Assembly (NCBI GenBank): GCA_041394885.1 | Contig: JAWKHI010000010.1 | Location: 62,001-126,000 of the forward strand | Source: DSOI01 sp041394885 | Lineage (GTDB): Bacteria > Acidobacteriota > Terriglobia > Bryobacterales > Bryobacteraceae | Direction: 5' to 3' | DNA: 64,000 nucleotides | Shown here: one piece after another, positions 44,594 to 53,385 of the stretch | How the letters are laid out: each line of letters starts with the position of its first letter | How positions within the stretch are numbered: the stretch's first letter is position 1 | Notes under the pieces: generated by a model | Told to the model about the DNA's origin: nothing | Database searches by the model: none | What the model saw: only the letters and a program-made list of their open reading frames with translations | Position numbers and translations under genes: made by a program

Positions 44594-45880
44594 CTATCGA
44601 TTGTCGATGGGCACGAACGCCCGTTTCTGAGGCCCGAGGTAGATCTGCCGGGGCCGCCCGATCTTCTGGTCCGGATCCTGAAGCATTTCTTCCCATTGCG
44701 CCAGCCACCCGATCGTCCGGCCGAGGGCGAACAGGACGGTGAACATCGGCGTGGGGAACTGCATCGCCTGGTAGATGATCCCGGAATAGAAGTCGACGTT
44801 CGGGTAGAGCTTGCGCTTGACGAAGTACTCGTCGGAAAGCGCGATCCGTTCGAGTTCCACCGCAACGTCGATGAGAGGGTTCTTGCCGGTCTGCGCGAAA
44901 ACCTGGTCGGCAGTGGCCTTGATGATCCGCGCTCGGGGATCGTAGTTCTTGTAGACGCGGTGTCCGAAGCCCATCAACCTCGCCTGCCCGGCGTGCACTT
45001 TGCTGAGGAAGGCCGGGATGTTGGCCGTGGAACCGATCTGGCCGAGCATCACCAGCACGGCTTCATTGGCGCCGCCGTGAAGTGGGCCGTAGAGAGCCGC
45101 CGCGGCGGCGGCCAGCGACGAATAAGGATCGGCGTGGGAACTGCCCACCAAACGCATGGTGGAGGTGGAGCAATTCTGCTCGTGATCGGCGTGGAGGATG
45201 AACAGAACGTTCAGGGCGCGGTCCAGCACAGGATCGGGAACGTACGTCTCACCGGTCTTGCTGAACAGCATCCGGAGGAAGTTGCCCGAATAGCTGAGTG
45301 AGGGGTCGGGATCCACGAAGGGCATCCCGTGCTGGTGCCGATAGATGTCGGCGGCGATGGCGGGCGCCTGCGCCATGAGGCGGTAGATCTGTTCCATGCG
45401 CGCATCGCGGTCCCCGATGTCTTTCGCGTCGGGGTAGGCGGTGCCGAGCGCGGCGATCGCGGAAACGAACATGCCCATGGGATGGGCGTCACGGGGGAAT
45501 CCGGCGATCACGCGCCGGACGAAGTCCGGAACGCGGGCGTGAGCGGCAATATTTCCTACCCATTCGTTCAACTGCGCTTGCGTGGGCAGTTCGCCGTGGA
45601 GCAGCAGGTACGCCACTTCGAGGAACCGGGACCCCTCGGCCAGTTCGTCGATCGGGTAGCCGCGGTATTCGAGGACGCCCTTGTCGCCGTCAATGTAGGT
45701 GATCCTGCTCTTGCAGGACGCCGTGTTCATGTAGGCGGGATCGTAGGGCATCAGGCCGAAGTCGTCGGGAGCGGTCTTGATTTGCCGCAGGTCTGGTGCA
45801 CGGATGGTGCCGTCGGTGATCGGGAGTTCGTAGGTTTGGCCAGTCCGGTTATCGGTGATGGTGAGCGTGTCGCCCGGCAT
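44594..45880 (-). CDS. gltA: Citrate synthase
   Basis: A 428-residue enzyme condensing acetyl-CoA and oxaloacetate, entry step of the TCA cycle. It has GFLMPYDPAY-like N-terminal features (FGLMPYDPAYMNTAS), EYRGYPIDELAE, the catalytic-His region HADHEQNCSTSTMRLVG, LYGPLHGGANEAV and MGFGHRVYKNYDPRA, then the C-terminal aspartate region. The length and the N-terminal domain match the long bacterial (Gram-negative type) form. Its leader contains a hairpin just upstream. Confidence 0.96.
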   Translation of the reverse strand: MPGDTLTITDNRTGQTYELPITDGTIRAPDLRQIKTAPDDFGLMPYDPAYMNTASCKSRITYIDGDKGVLEYRGYPIDELAEGSRFLEVAYLLLHGELPTQAQLNEWVGNIAAHARVPDFVRRVIAGFPRDAHPMGMFVSAIAALGTAYPDAKDIGDRDARMEQIYRLMAQAPAIAADIYRHQHGMPFVDPDPSLSYSGNFLRMLFSKTGETYVPDPVLDRALNVLFILHADHEQNCSTSTMRLVGSSHADPYSSLAAAAAALYGPLHGGANEAVLVMLGQIGSTANIPAFLSKVHAGQARLMGFGHRVYKNYDPRARIIKATADQVFAQTGKNPLIDVAVELERIALSDEYFVKRKLYPNVDFYSGIIYQAMQFPTPMFTVLFALGRTIGWLAQWEEMLQDPDQKIGRPRQIYLGPQKRAFVPIDNR

Positions 45881-45921
45881 AATGTAGTCCTCGCTGAATG
45901 AACCCGCTGGAGGGGTAAGGC

Positions 45922-45953
45922 AGGGGACTGGGCCGTCCCCTTTGTTTATATTA
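45922..45953 (-). promoter_or_regulatory. gltA leader hairpin with -10-like element
   Basis: AGGGGAC (45922-45928) pairs with GTCCCCT (45935-45941) around TGGGCC, located 42-61 bases before the gltA start in the gene's orientation. Immediately upstream, TAATAT on the minus strand (45948-45953) fits a -10 box, so transcription would start at the foot of the hairpin, a typical 5' mRNA-stabilising stem. No good -35 is seen. Confidence 0.4.
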
Positions 45954-46093
45954 CCTTGCCTGGGTCCAGTTGGGGGATCTGGATCGATTTTTCCTAACCT
46001 TGCCGTCTATTTTTTGCGATGCAGCCGCTGCCCCGGAAGTGACACGTGTGTGGAAAAAAGACTGCCGGGCACAACCGCCGGTGCGCGCGGCCA

Positions 46094-47347
46094 CTACTCG
46101 GGCGCCGTCCTCAGCCGGTAGAGATGGCCGGCGGTGCGCAGGAAAATGGATCCATTGGAGGGTGCCAGTGAGGCGAGCGTGGCCTCGTCCATCGCGCTCC
46201 CGCCCAGCCGTTGGAACTGCGGGCCGGGCGCGATGACGATGGTCTCGCCTTCCTCGCTCTGGAAGTAGATGCGGCCAGCGGCGAGGACGGGCGATGCGGA
46301 AAAATTGCCGCCCAGCCGTTCCTTATAGCGCACCTCGCCGGTCTTGGCATCGAGGCAGGTGAGGATCCCGTTGTCGGAAACGATGTAGATCTCGTCGCCC
46401 ACAACCAGAGGCGATGGGGTCAGAGGAACCCCGCGCCCGTATCGCCAGACGACGTGGGTGTCGGTGACGTCGCCGGCGCCATCCGGCTTCACGGCCAGCA
46501 ATTCCGGCTCGTAGAATCCCGTGCATAAGTAGACCAACCCGTGGGCGAACACGGGCCTGGGCACGTTCGAAAAACCCTTCCCATAGCGAACCTGCCAAAG
46601 TTCCTCACCCGTTGCCGGATCGTAGGCCACGGTGCGGAAGGCGCTCGGGCTGATCAGTTGCGCTTTGCCATCCACGTCGATCAATAACGGCGTGGTGAAC
46701 GCCATCGTGCCGGGCCGGGGGCGATCCTTCTTCCAAACGGTTTCTCCGGTGGTTTTGTCGAGCGCGACAACGAATTGCACATCGGTCCCATCGCAGGAAA
46801 ACAGCAGCAGGTTCTTGTAGAGGACGGGTGACCCGCCTGAGCCATGCTGATAGGCGTACTCGAACTGGCGCTTCCAGAGGATCTCCCCCGCGGTGGTGAC
46901 GGCGGCGGTGCCGAGCTTGCCGAAATGGACGTAGACACGGTCGTCTTCCACCAGCGGAGTGGGCGAGGCGAAGCTGTTCTTCTGGTGCTGCTTGCCGGCG
47001 TCGTCGAGGCGGAACACTTCCAGGTCGAGTGTTTGGGCGCCCGTTTCCCGGTCGAAAGCCATCAACCGGAGCGAACGCGCGCCCGGATCGGCATCGGGGA
47101 CCGGAACAGCGGTGGTCAGCCAGACGCGATCGTGCGCAATGGAGGGCGACGACCATCCGCGGCCGGGAACGGGCGTCTTCCACGCGACGTTTTCGGTGGG
47201 GCTCCAGGCAAGGGGGAGGTCGGTCTCGGCGGACACACCCTGACCGGAGGGTCCGCGAAATTCCGGCCAGTCTTCGCCGAGCGCGCACGGGCCGTACGCA
47301 AGGGTGGCGAGAAAGACACCGGCTAAGACGGCGAGACGAGATCCCAT
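46094..47347 (-). CDS. PQQ-binding-like beta-propeller protein
   Basis: A 417-residue secreted propeller protein with signal peptide (LAVLAGVFLATLAYGPCALG). Repeats of the PQQ-like type are visible (EDWPEFRGPSGQGVS, NVAWKTPVPGRGWSSPSI, DKTTGETVWKKDRP, DPATGEELWQVRYG, DAKTGEVRYKERLGG). No quinone-binding dehydrogenase residues are evident; proteins like this are widespread in Planctomycetes and Acidobacteriota and often of unknown function. It is on its own, divergent from the small membrane protein. Confidence 0.83.
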   Translation of the reverse strand: MGSRLAVLAGVFLATLAYGPCALGEDWPEFRGPSGQGVSAETDLPLAWSPTENVAWKTPVPGRGWSSPSIAHDRVWLTTAVPVPDADPGARSLRLMAFDRETGAQTLDLEVFRLDDAGKQHQKNSFASPTPLVEDDRVYVHFGKLGTAAVTTAGEILWKRQFEYAYQHGSGGSPVLYKNLLLFSCDGTDVQFVVALDKTTGETVWKKDRPRPGTMAFTTPLLIDVDGKAQLISPSAFRTVAYDPATGEELWQVRYGKGFSNVPRPVFAHGLVYLCTGFYEPELLAVKPDGAGDVTDTHVVWRYGRGVPLTPSPLVVGDEIYIVSDNGILTCLDAKTGEVRYKERLGGNFSASPVLAAGRIYFQSEEGETIVIAPGPQFQRLGGSAMDEATLASLAPSNGSIFLRTAGHLYRLRTAPE

Positions 47348-47399
47348 TGGGTCAGGATAGCCCGATCCGGGCCGGGAGCGTTGGTAAACTGGAGCTTAC

Positions 47400-47672
47400 A
47401 TGCTCGACGTCGCGCGTAAGTTCGCCTCCTCGGTCCTGCCGGAGATAATACGGCCGCTGCGGGTTCTGTGGAACGAACTGATCGCTTTCCTGTTTCTGGT
47501 GTTCTTCGCGGTGGCGGCGGTAGCGGCTTGGCGCAGCTACCAATCTTCGGGCGGGTCCGCGGAGGGGTTGGGCCGGGCGGCTGTGTCGGGAATTTTCGGG
47601 CTGATCATGTTGGTGTACGGGGTCCAATCGTACGTGAGGTCGCGGCGAGTCGGGAGACCGTCCAAGCAGTAG
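47400..47672 (+). CDS. Small two-TM membrane protein
   Basis: A 90-residue protein with hydrophobic segments at about residues 26-44 (NELIAFLFLVFFAVAAVAAW) and 62-77 (VSGIFGLIMLVYGVQSYV) and a basic C-terminus (RSRRVGRPSKQ). No family recognised with certainty; homologues in the same clade are small hypothetical proteins. It ends three bases before the convergent end of the polysaccharide operon. Confidence 0.6.
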   Translation: MLDVARKFASSVLPEIIRPLRVLWNELIAFLFLVFFAVAAVAAWRSYQSSGGSAEGLGRAAVSGIFGLIMLVYGVQSYVRSRRVGRPSKQ

Positions 47673-47675
47673 ACG

Positions 47676-48752
47676 CTAGCGGCTGAGTGCTTCGAAGGCC
47701 TTCGAGGTCCCACGTCCGGAAGTTGCATCGAAGAGCCCGCGCAGGAAGCCGAACCCGTAGGAGAGATGGTAGGTGGCGAACACGGCCGGCATCGCCGGCG
47801 CGTATTTCCACCGCTCGGGCAAGGGCGCGCAGACCGCCAGCGTGGCAGCGACCGAGGCGGCCAGGTAGAGACCCACGATCGAGCCCAGAATCCATCGCGC
47901 CGGAGTGAGGACCGGCACGGCGAACGATGCCGCCGCCAACACACCGAATACCGCCAGCGACGCGGCAAACAACCCCGGCACCAAATGGCGCACCGACGCC
48001 GGGATCCGGTGTTTGCGGAGCACGCGCACCTTCCAGTAGCCGTATTGAAAATACTGCCGGAATAGAGCCTTCAGGGATGCTCGCGGCTTGTACCAGGAGC
48101 GTATCTTCGGCGTCTGCCAGACGCGTCCCCCGGCGCGGTGAATGCGAAGGTTCAATTCGTCGTCCTGGTTGCGAACCAGATCCTCGTCGAACATGCCGAG
48201 ACGGGTGAGAGTCTCCTTGCGCCAGCAGCCATAGGTGACCGTATCCACCCATCCCTCGTAGCCGCCGTCGTGAAACAACGCTCCGCCGCATCCGAACCGG
48301 GACCCATACGCCAGACTGATGGCGGTTTGGACGTAGCCCTTGGAACGTGTGAGCGCCGGGCCCCCGGCGTTCCAGGCCCCGCTCGCGGCCAGCGCTTCCA
48401 CGCTTTGCGCGATATAGTCCGGAGCGTAGTCGGAATGCACGTCCATGCGGACGATCACTTCCCCGGACGCGTCGGCGATGGCGCGATTGAGTCCGGGTGA
48501 AACGTGGCGGCGGGGATTGTCGATCACGCGGAGCCCGGCCATCGGTCCGTTTTGGAATCGCGGGGCGTATTCGGCGAGGATCTCGCGCGTGCCGTCGTCG
48601 CTCATTCCGTCGGCGATCAGGACTTCGCATTCGGTGGCGGACGGAAGCTGCTGCCCGAGCAGCCCGTCGAGAAACGAGCGTATGTGGGCGCGCTCGTTGC
48701 GACAGGGAACGATGACGGAAATCCGCGCCGGATGGCCGCCCCGTTGCCCCAT
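47676..48752 (-). CDS. Glycosyltransferase family 2 (ExoA-like)
   Basis: A 358-residue inverting glycosyltransferase. ISVIVPCRNERAHI starts the GT-A fold, with IADGMSDDGT and the metal-binding VRMDVHSDY (Asp-x-His in place of DxD). The HDGGYEGWVDTVTYGCWRKETL loop follows. C-terminal segments from about residue 255 (HLVPGLFAASLAVFGVLAAASFAV and others) are membrane helices. It is related to succinoglycan-type ExoA. It is last in the polysaccharide operon and overlaps the upstream ligase gene by one base. Confidence 0.88.
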   Translation of the reverse strand: MGQRGGHPARISVIVPCRNERAHIRSFLDGLLGQQLPSATECEVLIADGMSDDGTREILAEYAPRFQNGPMAGLRVIDNPRRHVSPGLNRAIADASGEVIVRMDVHSDYAPDYIAQSVEALAASGAWNAGGPALTRSKGYVQTAISLAYGSRFGCGGALFHDGGYEGWVDTVTYGCWRKETLTRLGMFDEDLVRNQDDELNLRIHRAGGRVWQTPKIRSWYKPRASLKALFRQYFQYGYWKVRVLRKHRIPASVRHLVPGLFAASLAVFGVLAAASFAVPVLTPARWILGSIVGLYLAASVAATLAVCAPLPERWKYAPAMPAVFATYHLSYGFGFLRGLFDATSGRGTSKAFEALSR

Positions 48753-50092
48753 TATTCGCGCACCCTGGACAAGACGAAACGGTGTTTGCCGCTGGCCGGA
48801 ACGGGCATTTCGTCCACCGGCACGATACGGATTTCCAGATCGGCTCCGTTACGGCGCAGGTTGTCGATCAACTTGCCTTCGAGCGCCGGCGAATACGCGC
48901 AGCCGTCGCGCAGCAGCACCCGCACCGTAATCGAGCTCTTTTCGTCCTGCACCACCTGGTAGGAGTCAATCTCGGGAGCCTTGATGGCCAGATTGAAGAT
49001 ATGCCCGACGATGCGATTGCCGGAAGGCGTGATCACGGTGTCGGTGGCCCGGCCCTGGATCGATTTGAGCAGTCCCCACGCCCTGCCGCACGGGCAGGCC
49101 GTCCTCGTGGACGCCGTCGCCAAGTCGCCGGGCTGGTATCGCAGAAACGGCATCGGCCCGGGATGAAACCGCGTGATCGTGACGTGGCCGGGAGAACCGG
49201 CGGGGACCGGGTTGCCGTCGTCGTCGAGATACTCGACCACCACGTCGAGGTCATGGGTGTGATAGTTGTTCTCGTGCCCGCACTGGGCGGCGATCTGAAA
49301 CCCTTCGCCGCATCCGTATGTGTCGGTAACGCGTGTGCCGAATACGCCCTCGAGCAACTCCCGGTGCGACGGGTGGAGGTTCTCACCCCATGTGACGATG
49401 GATTTCATCGGCAGATGCAGACCGCGCCGTTCCGCGCCGCGGGCCACGTAGGAGATCAGCCCCGGGTAGCCCCACAAGTGCTGGATGCCGCGCTCGGCGA
49501 GCGCGTCCAGATGCGCATCCAGACGGTCGTCGGTCAGATCGTCGCTGCGCAGGTAGTGGCAGCGTAGTAATGAGTCCTTGACTCGCCGGTCCAGACTTCG
49601 CTTCTGGTAGTTGACACCGGCCATCATATGCGCCTCGCCGATGTTCCAGCCGGCCCATTCGAGCGAAAGCATGAAAGAACTGCGGTAGGACCCTCCCGTT
49701 TCGGAATCCTCGCGGATGGTGAACAATTTGCCCGTCGACCCGGATGTACTGGTCTCGTAGGAGGGCAGCCCGGTCTCGCGGACGACGGCATCGGGGTAGC
49801 CGTCGCGCATCATCTCCTTGGTGGTCACCGGAATCAGGCGCAGGTCCGCCACCGTGCGAATGTCACGCGGCTTGACGCCCGCCTCGTCCATCCGCTGCTT
49901 GTAGAAAGGCGTCTCGTCGTAGCAGACTTGCACCAGCTTCCGCAGGGCCTGGTCACGCCAGAGCGCGGTGCGCCCGGCGTCCCACCATTGCGCCTGCTCG
50001 AGAAACTCGAGCCGCTTCATCATTCCTTGTTTGAAATAGAGGTCTCCCGCGGGAAGGAGGATGCTGCGCAGGAACCATGCGTGGACGCTCAT
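48752..50092 (-). CDS. CapK/PaaK-like AMP-forming ligase
   Basis: A 446-residue protein of the phenylacetate-CoA ligase-like group. The phosphate-binding loop is TSGSTGKLFTIREDS (about residue 118), with later TDTYGCGEGFQIAAQC and a WGLLKSIQGRATD hinge region. Members in capsule clusters (CapK) are thought to activate a carboxylate or acyl group for polysaccharide modification; the exact substrate is unknown. It overlaps its neighbours by one base on each side, in the middle of the operon. Confidence 0.85.
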   Translation of the reverse strand: MSVHAWFLRSILLPAGDLYFKQGMMKRLEFLEQAQWWDAGRTALWRDQALRKLVQVCYDETPFYKQRMDEAGVKPRDIRTVADLRLIPVTTKEMMRDGYPDAVVRETGLPSYETSTSGSTGKLFTIREDSETGGSYRSSFMLSLEWAGWNIGEAHMMAGVNYQKRSLDRRVKDSLLRCHYLRSDDLTDDRLDAHLDALAERGIQHLWGYPGLISYVARGAERRGLHLPMKSIVTWGENLHPSHRELLEGVFGTRVTDTYGCGEGFQIAAQCGHENNYHTHDLDVVVEYLDDDGNPVPAGSPGHVTITRFHPGPMPFLRYQPGDLATASTRTACPCGRAWGLLKSIQGRATDTVITPSGNRIVGHIFNLAIKAPEIDSYQVVQDEKSSITVRVLLRDGCAYSPALEGKLIDNLRRNGADLEIRIVPVDEMPVPASGKHRFVLSRVRE

Positions 50093-51192
50093 CAGGACGA
50101 TACTCCGTTTTCGGCGGCCGCGCTGGTGAACAGGTCGAACCAGCGGGGCAGAATCGTGTTCCAGTCATACTGGCCGGCGGTCTCGCGGCCGGCCAGCGAG
50201 ATGCTCTGCGCCAAACCGCGTTCGGTCAACAATCGCCGGACCGCGCCGGCCATCGCGGCCGCGTCGCCCGAGGGCGCCAGCAAGCCGTTCACTCCGTCTT
50301 CGATCAGGTAGGGTACGCCCCCGACATTGGTGCTCACCACGCACAACCCGCCCGCCATCGCCTCGAGAACCGTCACCGGCATGTTGTCGACCGTCGTCGT
50401 GTTGAGATAAATGTCTCCCGACTGCATCGCATCCGGCACGGCGGACTTGGGAACCGGACCCTCGAACCGGATCCTGTCATCCACACCCAACCGTTGCGCT
50501 TCCTTCCTGGTCTGGTCGAACGATTCATCCTTGGCGGGGCCCGTCATCGTCAGCCGTATCCCGGGGAACTCCCCGGCCAGCAGCGCCACCACGCGGGGCG
50601 CCATCACAGGATCGTAGATGCGGTGGAAGGCGCGCAGCCACACCAGATGCGGCTCGGGCGCGGTGCGCTGCCGGAATCGGTAGAGATCGAGGTCGATCGC
50701 GTTGGGTAGCAGGATCAGGTCTTCGCGATACGGCACCAGCCGCTCGAGCAGATAGCGCGAAGGCACCGTGACGCGGGCCGCTGAGGCGAGCAGTGCGCGG
50801 CCGCGGCGCGGCCACCGCGCGAAGAACCTGGGAAGAAAACCGCCGTGCAGGGTCAGGATGTACGGCTTGCCCGCGCGGCGCAGCGTCCAACAAACGGCTT
50901 CGGCCCACAGAAACGACGATCCGCTGAACACATCCACCTGGGCTACATCGTAATCATGCCGCCGCAGCCAAGCGGTGGAGACCATATCCGCGAAGCGCTC
51001 GATGCGGCCGAGTTTGGCCGACGTGGTAATGGCGCCGCCGCCGTGGGCGGCTACACGGCCGGCCAGTTCCTCGCAAACCTGGCGGGAGGCGACTCCGTGA
51101 GCGGAGAGAAAATTTCCCACCATGAGCACGGAACCGCGGAAGGCGCCTGCGCCGGCCTTCCGGTGGTCCTGGTTTGCGGTGGCAGTGATCAT
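50092..51192 (-). CDS. Glycosyltransferase family 4
   Basis: A 366-residue GT-B glycosyltransferase. MVGNFLSAHG (about residue 26), YILTLHGGFLPRFF and PSRYLLERL form the acceptor half; LTMTGPAKDESFD, IRFEGPV and VLEAMAGGLCVVSTNVGGVPYLIEDGVNG form the nucleotide-sugar half with the typical E-x7-E spacing. The first 25 residues are non-conserved, and the Met at residue 26 is an alternative start. The ATGA overlap with the upstream beta-helix gene supports coupling. Confidence 0.9.
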   Translation of the reverse strand: MITATANQDHRKAGAGAFRGSVLMVGNFLSAHGVASRQVCEELAGRVAAHGGGAITTSAKLGRIERFADMVSTAWLRRHDYDVAQVDVFSGSSFLWAEAVCWTLRRAGKPYILTLHGGFLPRFFARWPRRGRALLASAARVTVPSRYLLERLVPYREDLILLPNAIDLDLYRFRQRTAPEPHLVWLRAFHRIYDPVMAPRVVALLAGEFPGIRLTMTGPAKDESFDQTRKEAQRLGVDDRIRFEGPVPKSAVPDAMQSGDIYLNTTTVDNMPVTVLEAMAGGLCVVSTNVGGVPYLIEDGVNGLLAPSGDAAAMAGAVRRLLTERGLAQSISLAGRETAGQYDWNTILPRWFDLFTSAAAENGVSS

Positions 51193-53369
51193 TCGGCTGG
51201 TAACAGTATAAATACGCCGAACTGAGGGAGCGTATGCCTCGGAAGTACTGGCAAGTTGTCGCCCACGGGGCGCATTGGTACCCGTTCCTTCATCGGTACG
51301 GTAAGGGGTCCGCCTTCGTATGTTCCCGCAAGCACCGGGGTTCCGTAAAAATCCATCGCGTCCCGCAGTTGGTAGCGGGTCCCCGGTTTGATCGCCTTGG
51401 AAACATCCACTTCCACCGTTTCTTTCTTGTCCCAGTTGTAGATGACGATATTGGCGCGGCCGGGTTCGTACTTATTCGGCCGGACGAAACTCCATACGCC
51501 CTCCGGACGTTGCGGCAGGAATCGCGAGTTGCGATCCACACCTTGCGCGCGCCATTCTTCCGAGCCGGCCGATTTCGACTGCACCAGAAACCGCTGCGGA
51601 CCGTAGTGCGTGTTGCTGTCCCAGGCGTATCCGGCTGCGTTCTGCCCCTCTTGCGTGTCCAGCCGGACGTTGAACGCGTTCTCGGAATAAGTAACGTTTC
51701 CGGTGAAGGTCAACCGGTTCCAGTAGCCCAACTCCACCGGAAACTGCCCACCGATGAAGTGGTTGTTCCGGATGGATGCGGTTCCATTTGGCCCCGGGCC
51801 GAAGAACCACCCGATCCGCGAATAGCCTGCATTGTCCTCCGGGCGGTTGTAGGTGAAGTTATCCTCGAGCGTGATCCGGTCGATCGGCTTTCCCACCGCG
51901 AACAGAATGTTGTCGGTGAACGCCGACGGTCCTCCTGCCAGATAGCCGTTCTCGAACACGATGTTGCCGCGCACATCATAGCCTTCCACGAACGCTTTCT
52001 CCGATCCGTACGCGTGGATTCCCACCGAGAACTGGTCAAAGAAGATGTTGTCGTGGAGCAGCTTGGTTCCTTCCTGGTTCTGGGTGTAGATGCCGTGGCC
52101 GTGGCCGCGATCGGAAAGCAGGAACCCGTTGTAGAAAGTCAGCGATCCGTATAACTCCGCGTTCACCGCCGGCGTCCAGAGTCCGAACCCCTGGCCGGTA
52201 TCGTGGACCACGAGATTGATGAACTTGGTGTCGGGACCGAAGATGTCAAAAGAATAGGGAACGTTCTCGGTCCGGCGATCGGAATTGAAGCGGTTGGTCA
52301 CCTCAAAGCCCCAGTACCAGGCGTGATGGCCTTCCACGCGCATCCCGCCCTGAATCGTGGCTCTTTCTCCCAGCGCCTGGCGCACCACGATCGGCTTGCC
52401 CGGCGCGCCCGCCAACGAACTCTCGAATCTCGTCTTGCCATCCCCGTAGGAGCCGCCGCGCAGCCAGATGATGTCGCCGGGCCGCACCGCGGCGGGCTGC
52501 TTGAGCGCGGTGGTGAGGTCCCACGGACGATCCCGGCTGCCGTCGCCGTCGCTCGTTCCCGTGGGTGCGGCGAAGAACTCACGCCGCGGCGCCGCCATAT
52601 TGGCCACCGCCAACAGCAGCCCCGGCTGGGACGCCCGTCCATCGGCCAACAGGCGCGCCTCATGCACTCCCGTGACGAGTTCCCCGGAAAGAGTGCAGTT
52701 GATCTGATAGACGCCCGCCGCGCCGGGCATCAGCCCCACGAAGGTGATCGGCGCTTCGAGCCCCCCGATGAGCATCTGCACTGGAAGCGTGGTCCAGTTG
52801 AGCGGATCGTCCCCTGCGCCGGTCCCACCAGGCTCTCCAGCCGGACGCGGTGGATCGACGGGCCCGAGTCCAGTGGCGTAGAACGTGACGGAAGAGCCGG
52901 CCTCGGCCGGTTGATCCACGGCGCCTGGCGTGCCATCGGCGAGGGTCACCAGCACCTGCGCGCCCGCGGCCAGCAGCCGCGGCGAAGCGGCGGCCAGCGG
53001 GAGGTCCCGGGCATCGCTTTCGCCCCCGGCATTCTTGACCCTCACCCGCACGGACTCTCCAGTCAGCGAATAGGGCAGTTGTGCTTCGATGGATCGCGGA
53101 GAGACGGCGAACAGCGGCGCATTCCGCGGCCCGGTGCCGTCGTCCACCTCCACCGTCACCCCTTCGATCGTTTCCGGCAGCGGCAGACTCGCGGCGCGCG
53201 TCTCCCCCGGCGCCAGATCCTCGCCGGCGATGCGGATCAGTCCTCCCGGAGTCGACTCACGGCTGCCGGCGGCGAGATCGGTAACCGCGCCCGCGGGAAC
53301 CACCGGCGCCCCGGCCGCCAGCAGCACGGCCGGGAACCAAATCGCAAGCTTTGCCAGTGAAGTCTTCAC
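51189..53369 (-). CDS. TIGR03437-domain plus parallel beta-helix secreted protein
   Basis: A 726-residue protein from GTG 53369 (GAGGAG lies 7 bases upstream), with signal peptide (LAIWFPAVLLAAGAPVVPAGA). An N-terminal TIGR03437-like region (about 30-300: TPGGLIRIAGEDLAPGE, RSIEAQLPYSL, VTFYATGLGPVDPP) precedes a right-handed beta-helix (about 300-580: AAPTGTSDGDGSRDRPWDL, HHAWYWGFEVTNRF, NLVVHDTGQGFGLW, NNHFIGG) like pectate-lyase/polysaccharide-modifying proteins. It sits inside the glycosyltransferase operon, so it may lyse or shape the polymer; no catalytic residues are assigned. A longer frame upstream of 53369 is not preferred, because it overlaps the upstream gene. Confidence 0.85.
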   Translation of the reverse strand: MKTSLAKLAIWFPAVLLAAGAPVVPAGAVTDLAAGSRESTPGGLIRIAGEDLAPGETRAASLPLPETIEGVTVEVDDGTGPRNAPLFAVSPRSIEAQLPYSLTGESVRVRVKNAGGESDARDLPLAAASPRLLAAGAQVLVTLADGTPGAVDQPAEAGSSVTFYATGLGPVDPPRPAGEPGGTGAGDDPLNWTTLPVQMLIGGLEAPITFVGLMPGAAGVYQINCTLSGELVTGVHEARLLADGRASQPGLLLAVANMAAPRREFFAAPTGTSDGDGSRDRPWDLTTALKQPAAVRPGDIIWLRGGSYGDGKTRFESSLAGAPGKPIVVRQALGERATIQGGMRVEGHHAWYWGFEVTNRFNSDRRTENVPYSFDIFGPDTKFINLVVHDTGQGFGLWTPAVNAELYGSLTFYNGFLLSDRGHGHGIYTQNQEGTKLLHDNIFFDQFSVGIHAYGSEKAFVEGYDVRGNIVFENGYLAGGPSAFTDNILFAVGKPIDRITLEDNFTYNRPEDNAGYSRIGWFFGPGPNGTASIRNNHFIGGQFPVELGYWNRLTFTGNVTYSENAFNVRLDTQEGQNAAGYAWDSNTHYGPQRFLVQSKSAGSEEWRAQGVDRNSRFLPQRPEGVWSFVRPNKYEPGRANIVIYNWDKKETVEVDVSKAIKPGTRYQLRDAMDFYGTPVLAGTYEGGPLTVPMKERVPMRPVGDNLPVLPRHTLPQFGVFILLPAE

Positions 53370-53385
53370 GGTCGGTCTCCTCGCT

